NCBI RefSeq assembly: GCF_006442205.1
Contig: NZ_VFVR01000002.1
Location: 868,001 to 932,000, forward strand
From: Mesorhizobium sp. B2-3-12
GTDB taxonomy: Bacteria > Pseudomonadota > Alphaproteobacteria > Rhizobiales > Rhizobiaceae
Length of the DNA: 64,000 nt
Reading direction: 5' to 3'
The translations under genes and the position numbers were made by a program. Below the pieces are notes generated by a model, which had not been told where the DNA came from, made no database searches, and saw only the letters and a program-made list of their open reading frames with translations. How positions within the stretch are numbered: the stretch's first letter is position 1; the number at the start of each line of letters is the position of its first letter. Positions 40,836-49,292 of the stretch are shown in pieces.

Positions 40836-41759
40836 CTAGCCGGCCAGGATTTCCCGCTTCATCACGGCCATTTCGTTGAGCAGCCAATCGCGCACCAGCA
40901 CGGCCGGCTTGCGCAGGGGACGCCGTGCCGTTGCCACCAGGTAATAGTGATCGCCGGTGCGCAGTTCATGCCTGGCGCCCTTGACCAGTCCCTTCTGCAG
41001 CAATTCATGCGCCACGACATGCCACCAGCCGAGCGCCATGCCACGGCCCTTGATCGCCGCCTGGATGACCAGCGTGTAATCGGAGAATGTCAGGCTGCGG
41101 CTGCCCGCCGGCTGCGGATAGTCGAACTGCTGGAGATAGCGTTGCCAGGGAATGCGCAGCGAGCCGGATAGATGGGCGAGCGTGTGCCGGCCGAGATCGC
41201 CGCAATCGTCGAGGCTGCCATGCTCGGCCAGGTAGCCGGGGCTGCAGACCGGCAATACCACCTCTTCCATCAGCTCCCAGCTCTGCTGTTCGGCATTGGA
41301 CGGCTGGTTGTAGCGGATGGCGAGATCGACATCCTCGATCGGCCCGGTCGGTTCGCCGCGCACCAGCTGGAAGCGCAGGTCGATGCCCGGGAAGGAGGCC
41401 TGGAAGCGGTCGAAGCGCGGCATGAACCAGTGCATGGCGAAGGCCGACGAGAGCGACAGCGTCACCGTGCCGGCTTCGCCCTGGCGTGCCCTGATATCGT
41501 CGAGCGCGATTTCGATCTGCTGGAAGCCGCTGCCGACGGCACCGTAGAGCAGGCGGCCGTCGTCGGTCAGGTCGATGCCGGTCGGGGCGCGGACGAACAG
41601 CTTGACCTCGAGATGGCTTTCGAGCCGGGCGATCATGCGGCTGATCGCCGACTGGGTGACGTTGAACTCGCGCGCCGCACTGGTGAAATTAAGATGACGG
41701 GCGGCCGCCTCGAACATGAAGATGGCGTTGGGGGAAGGCAGAAGCTTGCGCAGGGTCAT
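40836..41759 (-). CDS. LysR-family transcriptional regulator
   Basis: This 307-residue LTTR has a winged helix-turn-helix at about 10-68 (MFEAAARHLNFTSAAREFNVTQSAISRMIARLE). The effector domain resembles the GcvA/AmpR subgroup (LSLSSAFAMHWFMPRFDRF, DVDLAIRY). Its start overlaps the TetR gene stop by 4 bases, an unusual pairing of two regulators in one transcript. It lies 195 bases upstream of the acyl-CoA synthetase gene, which it probably controls. Confidence 0.93.
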   Translation of the reverse strand: MTLRKLLPSPNAIFMFEAAARHLNFTSAAREFNVTQSAISRMIARLESHLEVKLFVRAPTGIDLTDDGRLLYGAVGSGFQQIEIALDDIRARQGEAGTVTLSLSSAFAMHWFMPRFDRFQASFPGIDLRFQLVRGEPTGPIEDVDLAIRYNQPSNAEQQSWELMEEVVLPVCSPGYLAEHGSLDDCGDLGRHTLAHLSGSLRIPWQRYLQQFDYPQPAGSRSLTFSDYTLVIQAAIKGRGMALGWWHVVAHELLQKGLVKGARHELRTGDHYYLVATARRPLRKPAVLVRDWLLNEMAVMKREILAG

Positions 41760-42400
41760 GGCCGCCAGTCCGTTTCGGGTCCGAAACTTTTCGGAAAGAA
41801 AGCGAGGAGATAGGCCCGGCAGGTGGCGCGTGCGCGGCTCCAGTCCGCCCCGTCTTGCCCGCCGGTCTGGCTACCGATCCACAGCCCGTCGAAGAGGGCG
41901 CTGAGCCCACCGGCGATCAAGCGATGGTCGGTGGATACCGGCTCGGCGGCGGCGAGTGCCGATATCAGCGGTTCCAGCCGCGCCAGATAGGCGTTGTTCA
42001 ATTCGCTGAACCGGGTCCTGTAGTCGGCATTGCGCGGTGTCTCGGCCCAGAACGCGGTCCACACGGCAATATGTCTTTCGTCGGCGACATCGGAGCCGAG
42101 GTCGAGGTCGATCAGCGCTTCGAGCTTGGCGGCCGGGTCATTATGGGCGTCGCTGCGCGCATGCCATGCCGCCCGGTATTCCTCGACAAGGGCGTCGAGC
42201 GATGCGAGCAGCAGCCGTTCCTTGGTCTCGAAATGGAACGACACCAGGCCGTAGCCGCAGCCAGCCTCGCGCGCCACGTCGGCCAGCGTCATGCCCGGCA
42301 GGCCTTTGCGGGCGATGACGGTGATGGCCGCTTCAATCAGGCTCTGCCGTCGCCTGGCGACCTTTTCGGCATCGCGGGCTTTCCTGTCTGGCGTGCTCAC
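41756..42400 (-). CDS. TetR-family regulator (BetI-like)
   Basis: This 214-residue regulator has the helix-turn-helix at about 20-63 (IEAAITVIARKGLPGMTLADVAREAGCGYGLVSFHFETKERLL). The helix 4 region GLVSFHFETKE and the overall form resemble BetI-like repressors. It is first in the minus-strand run. A perfect inverted repeat 129 bases upstream, shared with the divergent C39-like gene, is a likely operator. Confidence 0.9.
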   Translation of the reverse strand: MSTPDRKARDAEKVARRRQSLIEAAITVIARKGLPGMTLADVAREAGCGYGLVSFHFETKERLLLASLDALVEEYRAAWHARSDAHNDPAAKLEALIDLDLGSDVADERHIAVWTAFWAETPRNADYRTRFSELNNAYLARLEPLISALAAAEPVSTDHRLIAGGLSALFDGLWIGSQTGGQDGADWSRARATCRAYLLAFFPKSFGPETDWRP

Positions 42401-42528
42401 CCGTCCGGTCCTCTTTCCTTAGCCCTGAGGTCTCGCAGCTCGGTCTCCCGCGGCCAGGTCATCATTCGGGGTGCCGCTCCCTGCCTTACCGGTCGCCGCG
42501 ACGGTGCTCAGAACATGCAAGCACCATT

Positions 42529-42544
42529 GACTGATCAATCAGTC
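42529..42544. promoter_or_regulatory. Perfect inverted repeat, candidate TetR operator
   Basis: GACTGAT-CA-ATCAGTC has perfect 7-bp arms with a 2-bp spacer. It sits between the divergent tetR and C39-like genes. Size and symmetry suit a TetR-family dimer. Confidence 0.65.
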
Positions 42545-42617
42545 TACGCAAATATCGGGCCGCCGCAACCCGAAAGACGGGCGACGCGGCGCGCCATGAG
42601 GACGGGAAAGACGGACC

Positions 42618-43691
42618 ATGCTCAATGCGCGACTGAAGGGCGGAACCGGCATGGCGGTCCTTGCGTCGGACGATCCGGCCGGCTGGGCCGGACTGATGGC
42701 GGCACTGCCGGCTGATACCGCCGATCGCCTGGCCGGGTTGCAGGCGATCCCCGGCGTCACATGCATCGCGCAATACGGTGCCGAAGGGCACCCGCTGGCG
42801 ATCGTGGTTGGACAGCGACGGCCGGCGGCGGCGATGATGCGCATTGCCTTGGCCTGGACCGCCGGTGGCTTCATGGCGGCCGACGGCCAGCGCCTGCTGG
42901 ACGCGCTGGAGACGGACGCCCTCGCGCAAAATGTGCTTTGCCTGCGCGCCGACGAGGACACGGCGTCGCGCCTCGGCGGCCAGTGGCAGCGGCGCGACGG
43001 TTTCCTGCAACGCTGGATCGGCATCGAGCCGAGCCGCCGGCAGGATCGGATACCGCCCTCCTGGCCGCAGACGGCGGGCTTCACCTGCGGGCCGTCGGCG
43101 CTCGCCATGGCCATGGCCGGCCTCGATCCGGCCTTGCTGCCGGACCGGGCGCTGGAAGTCGAACTCTGGCGCGAGGCCACGACCATCATCGGTCCGAGCG
43201 GCCCGGGCGGCTGCGACCCCTATGGCCTCGCGCTGGCGGCGCACCGGCGCGGGCTGCGGACGGAAGTGTTCATGAGCAGCGCCGAGCCGATCTTCCTCGA
43301 CCGCGCAGCGTCCGAGGAAAGGCGCGGCCTGATGGCGTTCGTGCAGGCGGGATTCAGGCGTGAGGTCGAGGCCGCGGCGCTGCCCAACACGGCGCGCGCC
43401 TTTGCCATCGAGGAGCTGGCGCAATCGCTCGATCGCGGGCTGCTGGCGCTGGTGCTGATCGATCAGGCGCCGATGATGGGCTACACCTGCCCGCACTGGG
43501 TGCTCGTCCACGGCCGTGGCGACGGGGTGTTTTTTCTCAACGATCCCTGGATCGAGCCGGACCGGGCAGAGCAGGCAATGGATGTCGTCGATCTGCCGAT
43601 CCTGGAGGCGGAACTCGACCGGATGGCGTGGTACGGCAATCCGGCGTATCGGGCCGCGGTGCTGGTAGGGTCGGGGACTTTCCGGGCTTAG
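42618..43691 (+). CDS. C39-like peptidase-fold protein
   Basis: This 357-residue protein has a papain-like C39 domain in its second half. Cys157 in AGFTCGPSALAMAM, His293 in YTCPHWVLVHG and Asp309 in FFLNDPW form a plausible triad. The N-terminal 140 residues look like a separate alpha/beta domain that I cannot name. There is no signal peptide and no transmembrane ATPase domain, so it is not a bacteriocin exporter. It is divergent from tetR across a candidate operator. Peptidase activity is inferred from the motifs. Confidence 0.78.
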   Translation: MLNARLKGGTGMAVLASDDPAGWAGLMAALPADTADRLAGLQAIPGVTCIAQYGAEGHPLAIVVGQRRPAAAMMRIALAWTAGGFMAADGQRLLDALETDALAQNVLCLRADEDTASRLGGQWQRRDGFLQRWIGIEPSRRQDRIPPSWPQTAGFTCGPSALAMAMAGLDPALLPDRALEVELWREATTIIGPSGPGGCDPYGLALAAHRRGLRTEVFMSSAEPIFLDRAASEERRGLMAFVQAGFRREVEAAALPNTARAFAIEELAQSLDRGLLALVLIDQAPMMGYTCPHWVLVHGRGDGVFFLNDPWIEPDRAEQAMDVVDLPILEAELDRMAWYGNPAYRAAVLVGSGTFRA

Positions 43692-43707
43692 CGGAGACTT
43701 CCCATCG

Positions 43708-43893
43708 TTTCGTCATCCTGGGCGGAGCAAGGAGAAGCGACGCGGCGCAGACCCCAGGATCCATGCCGGGACCTCAAAGCGCTGCCACGGTGCAGAATTT
43801 CGCTCCGCTGCACCCTTCGATGGAGGTCACGGAATGGATCCCAGGGTCTCCGCGACGGAGCTTCGCTCCTGCTCCGCCCTAGGATGACGAAGT
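43708..43893. repeat. Palindromic intergenic repeat, family B, copy 2
   Basis: TTTCGTCATCCTGGGCGGAGC and GCTCCGCCCTAGGATGACGAAG are the inverted ends. AGGATCCATGCCGGGA and GGAATGGATCCCAGGGTC lie within. It matches the copy at 13721-13900 in length and order. It lies between the convergent C39-like and SnoaL-like genes. Confidence 0.88.
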
Positions 43894-43945
43894 TTTGAGG
43901 CTTCGGCCAAATGTCCATGCTCATCTACGGGAGCGAACGATAGAA

Positions 43946-44431
43946 CTAGCCACCCAGCGGATAAGGCATGTAGCCGACGAAGCCGGCTATCTTCCAGCTC
44001 GCGCCGGCCTTGCGGCAGAAATACAGCGTCTGCCATTTCAGCCGGTCGACGCTGCCATCGGCCTTGGCGACGCTGCCGTCGAACTTCTTGTGCAGCACGG
44101 CGCGGTCGCCGTCGAGATCGATGTCGCGCAGATTGGTGACGCGAAACAACGCCTCGCGCAGCGGCTCGGCGAATTTGGTCGCCGCCGTCTCCTTGGCCTG
44201 GCGCAGCCACTCGTCGCGGTAGATTTCCAGCCTGGGGAACTGCAGCCGCCAGGCATCGGCATTGGCCAGGAAATGCGCGTGCATGCCGAAGAAGCTTTCG
44301 GCGATGAAATCGTTCTCGACCATCGACCAGTCCTGGCCGATGAAGGCGTCGATGTCGCGGCGCACCAGCATCTCCCACAGCGCGTGACGGTCGGCGTCGC
44401 CTGAAGGAAACGGGTTCTTGTCGAAGGTCAT
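43946..44431 (-). CDS. NTF2/SnoaL-like small protein
   Basis: The 161-residue protein starts at ATG 44431 (MTFDKNPFPSGDADRHALWEML). It shows the NTF2-like pattern of an N-terminal helix with DRHALWEMLVRRDIDAFIGQDWSMVENDF, then alternating strands ending in KWQTLYFCRKAGASWKIAGFVGYMPYPLG. Members bind or turn over small hydrophobic molecules. The exact role is unknown. It is divergent from ridA, and another NTF2-like domain is fused to the monooxygenase three genes away, so it may act in the same pathway. Confidence 0.72.
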   Translation of the reverse strand: MTFDKNPFPSGDADRHALWEMLVRRDIDAFIGQDWSMVENDFIAESFFGMHAHFLANADAWRLQFPRLEIYRDEWLRQAKETAATKFAEPLREALFRVTNLRDIDLDGDRAVLHKKFDGSVAKADGSVDRLKWQTLYFCRKAGASWKIAGFVGYMPYPLGG

Positions 44432-44519
44432 CGTCGGGTCTCCGGTCTCGCAATGGCATCTGTCCGTCGTGGCGTGGAGCCCGTCCGGCAAGCGCGCACG
44501 ATGCAAGCGCTTTTGTAAT

Positions 44520-44551
44520 AAAGCAACACGGATTCTAGAGAATGTTGCTTT
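44520..44551. promoter_or_regulatory. Inverted repeat AAAGCAACA/TGTTGCTTT, candidate RpiR operator
   Basis: The perfect 9-bp arms AAAGCAACA (44520-44528) and TGTTGCTTT (44543-44551) are separated by 14 bases. These contain ATTCTAGAGA, part of a second palindrome, ATTCT-AG-AGAAT. It lies between the divergent SnoaL-like gene and ridA. The same word recurs upstream of the importer operon at 49295. Confidence 0.6.
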
Positions 44552-44651
44552 CCAACAAGGCCTCTATCGGGATCGCCCCGATCGCGGTAAATCTCCTCGC
44601 AAAGCGGGCGCCGCCTGGGTGTCCGACCATGTAATCGGAGGAGGCCGTCCC

Positions 44652-45017
44652 TTGCCCAAGCAGACTTTTGGAACATCCCATGTGCCGCTGTCGCCCGCTG
44701 TGCGGGCCGGCGATTTCGTCTTTGTCTCGGGCCAGGTTCCGGTCGGCGGCGACGGCATCGTGGTCAAGGGCGGCATCACGGAACAGACCGAGCAGGTGCT
44801 GGCCAATGTCGAGGCGGCGCTGGCATTGGCCGGATGCACTCTGGACGATGTGGTGAAGACCACCGTCTGGCTGGAAGATGCGCGTGATTTCGGCGCCTTC
44901 AATGCGGTGTATGGCCGGCACTTCCCGAAGAACCCGCCGGCGCGCACCACGGTCGAGTCGCGGCTGATGATCGACATCAAGATCGAGGTCGAGGCCGTCG
45001 CGTACCGGCCGGTCTGA
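44652..45017 (+). CDS. RidA-family enamine/imine deaminase
   Basis: This 121-residue RidA/YjgF/UK114 protein hydrolyses reactive enamines or imines formed by PLP enzymes or by oxidases. I set the start at TTG 44652 (MPKQTFGTSHVPLSPAVRAGDFVFVSGQVP). GGAGGAGG ends 7 bases before it, and homologues begin there. Longer forms would translate the operator and the Shine-Dalgarno. GDFVFVSGQVP, the EQTEQVLANVEAALALAGCTLDDVVK core and PPARTTVES with the conserved Arg are present. It is the first gene of the island's plus-strand operon, 27 bases ahead of the amidohydrolase gene. Confidence 0.88.
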   Translation: MPKQTFGTSHVPLSPAVRAGDFVFVSGQVPVGGDGIVVKGGITEQTEQVLANVEAALALAGCTLDDVVKTTVWLEDARDFGAFNAVYGRHFPKNPPARTTVESRLMIDIKIEVEAVAYRPV

Positions 45018-45044
45018 CAGCAGATCATGAAGGCGGAGGCTGCC

Positions 45045-46280
45045 ATGCAATTCGACCTCCTGGTGAAGGGCGGACGGCTGATCGACCCGGCGGCCGGCGT
45101 CGATGCGCCGCGCGACGTCGCCATCGCCAATGGCCGGGTCGCCGCGATCGACGCCGACATTGCAGCGACTAGCGCCGCCCAGGTGATCGACGCCACGGGT
45201 TGCATCGTGGCGCCCGGTCTGGTCGACCTGCACAGCCACGTCTATTGGGGCGGCACTTCGCTCGGCGTCGATGCCGACAGGCTCGCCGCCAAGAGCGGCA
45301 CCACCACCTTCATCGACGCGGGCAGCGCGGGCGCCGGCAATTTCCTCGGCTTCCGCCGCCATGTCATGGAGCGCTCGAAAGTGCGCATCCTGGCCTATGT
45401 CAACATTTCCTTTGCCGGCATTTTCGGCTTCTCGCAGACGGTATCGGTCGGCGAGTGCGGCGATCTCCGGCTTTGCGAGCCGCGCGAGGTGGTGGCTGCG
45501 GCGCGCGAGCACGCCGACGTCGTCGTCGGCGTCAAGGTCCGCTCCGGCAAGCATGCCGGCGGCACCAGCGGCATCGCGCCGGTCGATCTGGCGCTGGAAG
45601 CCGCCGACAAAGCCGGACTGCCGCTGATGGCGCATATAGACGAGCCGCCGCCCGGCCGCTCGGAAGTGCTGCCGCGCCTGCGCCGGGGCGACATCCTCAC
45701 CCATTGCTTCCGGCCGTTCCCCAACGCGCCGGTCTTCGCCTCCGGCGCGGTGCGGCCCGACATGCGGCTGGCGCGCGAGCGCGGCGTCATCTTCGATCTC
45801 GGCCATGGCATGGGCTCGTTCGATTTCGAAGTCGCGCGCGCGATGCTCACGGAAGGTCTGGCGCCCGACGTGATTTCGAGCGACGTGCATCTCTACTGCG
45901 TCGACGGGCCGGCCTTCGACATTCTGGTCTGCATGTCGAAGCTGATGGCGCTGGGCATGCCGCTGGTCGAGGTTCTGCGCGCCGCCACGCAAGCGCCGGC
46001 GCGGGCGATCGCGCGGCCCGATCTCGGCACGCTGGCTGTCGGCACCGTCGGCGATGTCGCCGTGTTACGGCAGCGGACGGGCCGGTTCACCTTCGTCGAC
46101 GCGGTCGGCGCCTCGCTGGTTGCTGATCAGAGGCTGGTCTGCGAAGGCATCGCCATCGGCGGCACATGGTGGCCGAACGAAGCGGCGAATGATTTGAGCG
46201 AGACCGAACGTTTCGAGCCACATGCAAACCATACGCATGTCGAGGTGGCGGCCCAGCATTTCGGACACCGGCATGAGTGA
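45045..46280 (+). CDS. Dihydroorotase-like amidohydrolase/deacetylase-family metallohydrolase
   Basis: This 411-residue amidohydrolase starts at ATG 45045 (MQFDLLVKGGRLIDPAAGVD), six bases after GGAGG. Two-metal ligands are visible: HSH at 63-65, likely carboxylated Lys164 (VVGVKVRSGKH), His197 (MAHID), His220 (LTHCF) and Asp280 (ISSDVH). The family cleaves cyclic amides, imides or N-acyl groups. With RidA, an amidase and an M24 hydrolase nearby, a nitrogen-containing ring or amide substrate is likely. It is convergent with the monooxygenase gene across a 12-bp hairpin. Confidence 0.87.
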   Translation: MQFDLLVKGGRLIDPAAGVDAPRDVAIANGRVAAIDADIAATSAAQVIDATGCIVAPGLVDLHSHVYWGGTSLGVDADRLAAKSGTTTFIDAGSAGAGNFLGFRRHVMERSKVRILAYVNISFAGIFGFSQTVSVGECGDLRLCEPREVVAAAREHADVVVGVKVRSGKHAGGTSGIAPVDLALEAADKAGLPLMAHIDEPPPGRSEVLPRLRRGDILTHCFRPFPNAPVFASGAVRPDMRLARERGVIFDLGHGMGSFDFEVARAMLTEGLAPDVISSDVHLYCVDGPAFDILVCMSKLMALGMPLVEVLRAATQAPARAIARPDLGTLAVGTVGDVAVLRQRTGRFTFVDAVGASLVADQRLVCEGIAIGGTWWPNEAANDLSETERFEPHANHTHVEVAAQHFGHRHE

Positions 46281-46284
46281 TTAG

Positions 46285-46313
46285 CCGATCTCCCCCACGA
46301 GGGGGGAGATCGG
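46285..46313. terminator. Bidirectional terminator-like hairpin
   Basis: CCGATCTCCCCC (46285-46296) and GGGGGAGATCGG (46302-46313) pair perfectly over 12 bp with the loop ACGAG. It lies between the convergent amidohydrolase and monooxygenase genes. There is no U run. The sequence matches the inner arm of family A repeats. Confidence 0.65.
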
Positions 46314-46318
46314 CAGCT

Positions 46319-48109
46319 TCACCGCCGCGAATTACTGACGGCCCCATAAACCGGCGTCGCAATCCCCTCCATCCGCGCCTTGATCTGCAGCGCCACGTAT
46401 TTCGAATAAAACCGCGACAGGGCCAGATTGCCGCCATGGAACCATAGCGCTTCCTGCGCCGTCGGTTTCCACATGTTGCGCAGTTCGCCTTGCCAGGGGC
46501 CGGGGTCGCCCTTGACGCCCGAGCCAAGGCCCCAGCAAGGGCCGACCTTGTCGGCGACCTCGCGCGAGACGAGTGCCGCGACATTCTCGTTCATCGACTG
46601 GTAGCCGGTGCAGGCGATGATGGCGTCGGCCTCAAGCTCGGTGCCGTCCTCGAACAGGATGCCTTTGGCCGTCAGCGCCTTGATCGCCACCCCGCCGCGG
46701 ATGCCGACCTTGCCGTCGATGATGAGGTCGGAAGCGCCGACGTCGATGTAATAGCCGGAGCCGGTGCGGTAGGCCTTCATCAGCAGGCCGGTCTCGTCGT
46801 CGCCGAAATCGAGCGCGAAGCCGGAGGCGGCGAGGCGCTCGTAGAAAGCGGCGTCGCGGGCGCGGATGACGTCGTAGAGCGCGCGCTGGCCCTTGGGCAC
46901 CAGCGCGAAGGGCGTCGAGGCGACGATCATGTCGGCCTTCTCGGTAGTGATGCCGCGCGCCAGCGCATCCTCCGAGAAGATCTCGAAGCCGACCTGCATC
47001 AGCGTGTCCGACTTGACCACGGTGGTCGGCGAGCGCTGGATCATGGTGACCTCGGCGCCGCTCTCCCAGAGATCGACGCAGACGTCATGCCCCGAGCTCG
47101 CCGCGCCGATGACGGCGACCTTTTTGCCGCGGAATTTCTCGCCGCTCGCATATTGGCTGGAGTGCAGCAGCTCGCCCTTGAAGTCACCGGCTCCGGCTAG
47201 GTCGATCTTGCGCGGCGGCCCATAGGCGCCGGTGGCGAAGACGATGTGCTTCGGCTTCAGCGTGATGCGCTGGCCGACGCGATCGACCACCACGGTCCAG
47301 ACCTTCTCCGCATCGTCATAGGAAGCGCTGAGGCACCTGGTGGCGACCCAGTAATTCAGCTCCATCACCCGCGTGTACATCTCCAGCCAGTCGCCCATCT
47401 TGTCCTTGGGGGTGAAGACGGGCCAATTGTCGGGGAATGGGATGTAGGGCAGATGGTCGTACCAGACCGGATCGTGCAGCACGAGCGTGCGGTAACGGTT
47501 GCGCCAGGAATCGCCCGGCCTGGCATTCTTCTCGATGACGATGGTCGGCACGCCGAGCTGCCTGAGCCGCGCGCCCAGCATTATGCCGCCCTGGCCGCCG
47601 CCGATGACCAGGCAATAGGGCTGCTCCGACGCGCCGAGTTCACGCGTCTCGCGCGCCCGCGCCTCCGACCAGGTCTCGCGTTCCGGGTCGGCCATGTGGC
47701 GCACGCCGAGCGGCCGCGCCGCGCCCTTGCGCTCCTCGAACCCTTTCAGGTCGGTCATTGCCGTGAACAGGGTCCGGCAGCGCCCATCGCGCAGCCGCAT
47801 GATGCCCTGGCCGGACGCCACGGCGGTCTCGAAGGTGAACCAGGCCTCGATGGTGCCTTCATCCGGGGTGGCTTCGCCGGAAAGCTGCCATGCGGTCGGC
47901 TTCGTCGCCGCCAGCGTCGCCTTCAGCATGGCGGCGATGGCCTCGCGGCCTTCCATGGTGGTGACGTTCCAGGTGAAGGTCAGCAGGTCGCGCCAGTAGC
48001 AGTCGTCGACGAACAGGTTGCTTGCGGCGGACACGTCGCCGGCTTCGAGCGCCTGCGCCAGGGATTGGAGCCATGCGGCCGCCTGTTTGGATGGTGCCAT
48101 TTCGAGCAT
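46319..48109 (-). CDS. NTF2-like domain fused to a YUCCA/FMO-type flavin monooxygenase
   Basis: The protein has 596 residues from ATG 48109 (MLEMAPSKQAAAWLQSLAQAL). Residues 1-135 form an NTF2/SnoaL-like domain (FVDDCYWRDLLTFTWNVTTMEGREAIAAML). Residues from about 160 form the monooxygenase: FAD-binding CLVIGGGQGGIMLGARLR, then FKGELLHSSQY matching the FMO/BVMO fingerprint FxGxxxHSxxY. NADPH-binding VAVIGAASSGHDVCVDL (Ala in place of the second Gly) and ATGAYGPPRK follow. It would oxygenate a small organic molecule at N, S or a carbonyl. It is cotranscribed with the RpiR gene upstream. Confidence 0.88.
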   Translation of the reverse strand: MLEMAPSKQAAAWLQSLAQALEAGDVSAASNLFVDDCYWRDLLTFTWNVTTMEGREAIAAMLKATLAATKPTAWQLSGEATPDEGTIEAWFTFETAVASGQGIMRLRDGRCRTLFTAMTDLKGFEERKGAARPLGVRHMADPERETWSEARARETRELGASEQPYCLVIGGGQGGIMLGARLRQLGVPTIVIEKNARPGDSWRNRYRTLVLHDPVWYDHLPYIPFPDNWPVFTPKDKMGDWLEMYTRVMELNYWVATRCLSASYDDAEKVWTVVVDRVGQRITLKPKHIVFATGAYGPPRKIDLAGAGDFKGELLHSSQYASGEKFRGKKVAVIGAASSGHDVCVDLWESGAEVTMIQRSPTTVVKSDTLMQVGFEIFSEDALARGITTEKADMIVASTPFALVPKGQRALYDVIRARDAAFYERLAASGFALDFGDDETGLLMKAYRTGSGYYIDVGASDLIIDGKVGIRGGVAIKALTAKGILFEDGTELEADAIIACTGYQSMNENVAALVSREVADKVGPCWGLGSGVKGDPGPWQGELRNMWKPTAQEALWFHGGNLALSRFYSKYVALQIKARMEGIATPVYGAVSNSRR

Positions 48110-48160
48110 TTCTTCTCTCTTGCTGCATGCGCCCAATTGTATCGGGCGGTATTGTTGAAC

Positions 48161-48217
48161 CCGGCGCTGCCCCTCATCCGCCTGCCGGCACCTTCTCCTC
48201 GTGAACGGGGAGAAGGG
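48161..48217. repeat. RIME-like family A, half element
   Basis: GCGCTGCCCCTCATCCGCCTGCCGG is followed by the hairpin CTTCTCCTCGTGAACGGGGAGAAG. It sits in the 110-base gap between the RpiR and monooxygenase genes, within one transcript. Confidence 0.75.
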
Positions 48218-48219
48218 AG

Positions 48220-49224
48220 CTAGTCCCCGAGCGGCTCCATTTCCTTGCCCGTGCGGTGGATCTGGGCGTTGTATTTGATGCGGCGGACCGTCTCGCGCGC
48301 CGAGCCATCGAGCTTGTAGGCCGAGGCGACCGCCAGAAGGTCGATCATCGCCAGGAAGGCGAAGCGCGAGGCGGTCGGCTTCAGCGTGTCGGGATATTCG
48401 GGCACGGCGACCGTCAGCCTGACGTCGCAGGCGCGGGCGAGTTCGGTATCGGGTGCGGTGACGGCGATCGCGTTGGCGCGGTAGTGCTTGGCGAGTTCGA
48501 CGGCCTCGATCACTTCGCGCGTGCGCCCGGTCGCCGAGATGGCGATCACCAGGTCGCCGGGCTTCAGGGTCGAGGCGGTCATGCGCATCAGATAGGGGTC
48601 GCATTGGGCGCTGATCGAGATGCCATAGCGAAACAGCCGGTACTGGGTTTCCTGCGCCAGCGCCGAGGAGCTGCCGCCGAGCCCGAACACGGTGACCTGG
48701 CGGGCGCGGGCGATCAGCTCGGCGGCCTTTTCCAGCTCGCCGGGATCGAGCTGCCGCTCGGCCTCCTGCAAGGCACGGCGCGCTTCGCCGAACACGGCGT
48801 TCCAGAACGGCATGCCGGTGCCGCTCTCCCTGGCCGGCGACGTGTCCAGATAGAGCGCGCCGACGACCAGGCTCTGCGCCAGCTTCAGCTTGAAGTCGCG
48901 CACGCCCTCGCAGCCGATGGCGCGGCAGAAGCGGGTCACCGTCGGCTCGCTGACGCCGGCGCGCTGGGCCAGCGCCGCGTTGGAGGCGTCGACGGCGTAT
49001 TTGACGTCGTCGAGCACGACGTCGGCGACGCGGCGTTCGGCCGGGCGCAATTCCGCGTAGGAATCCTTGACCAGCGAGATGATGTCGGGAATGCGCCGGA
49101 CAGGCTCGCCCCCGGCTCCCTCTTCGTCCGCGATCGGATGGCTGGCAGCTTCGGTCATGAAGGCGGTCTTCCCTAGCCCGTTTTCGACCTGACCTCTTAT
49201 CATGTTTGCACGCTGTCGTTCCAT
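48220..49224 (-). CDS. RpiR-family regulator (HTH + SIS)
   Basis: This 334-residue regulator has the HTH_6 domain at about 45-120 (YAELRPAERRVADVVLDDV, then ASNAALAQRAGVSEPTVTRFCRAIGCEGVRDFKLKLAQ). The SIS sugar-isomerase-like effector domain lies at about 165-300 (VTVFGLGGSSSALAQETQYRLFRYG, VIAISATGRTREVIEAVELAK). ATG at 49203 or 49158 are alternative starts. It is located centrally in the island and divergent from the importer operon, with a candidate operator in between. It likely senses a phosphorylated or sugar-like ligand, although members also control non-sugar catabolism. Confidence 0.92.
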   Translation of the reverse strand: MERQRANMIRGQVENGLGKTAFMTEAASHPIADEEGAGGEPVRRIPDIISLVKDSYAELRPAERRVADVVLDDVKYAVDASNAALAQRAGVSEPTVTRFCRAIGCEGVRDFKLKLAQSLVVGALYLDTSPARESGTGMPFWNAVFGEARRALQEAERQLDPGELEKAAELIARARQVTVFGLGGSSSALAQETQYRLFRYGISISAQCDPYLMRMTASTLKPGDLVIAISATGRTREVIEAVELAKHYRANAIAVTAPDTELARACDVRLTVAVPEYPDTLKPTASRFAFLAMIDLLAVASAYKLDGSARETVRRIKYNAQIHRTGKEMEPLGD

Positions 49225-49292
49225 GCGTCCGGCCCTGCTGCAACCGTTACGTGCCGCCGGGGCAGTGGCGCATGCACCTGTTCAACTATGTA

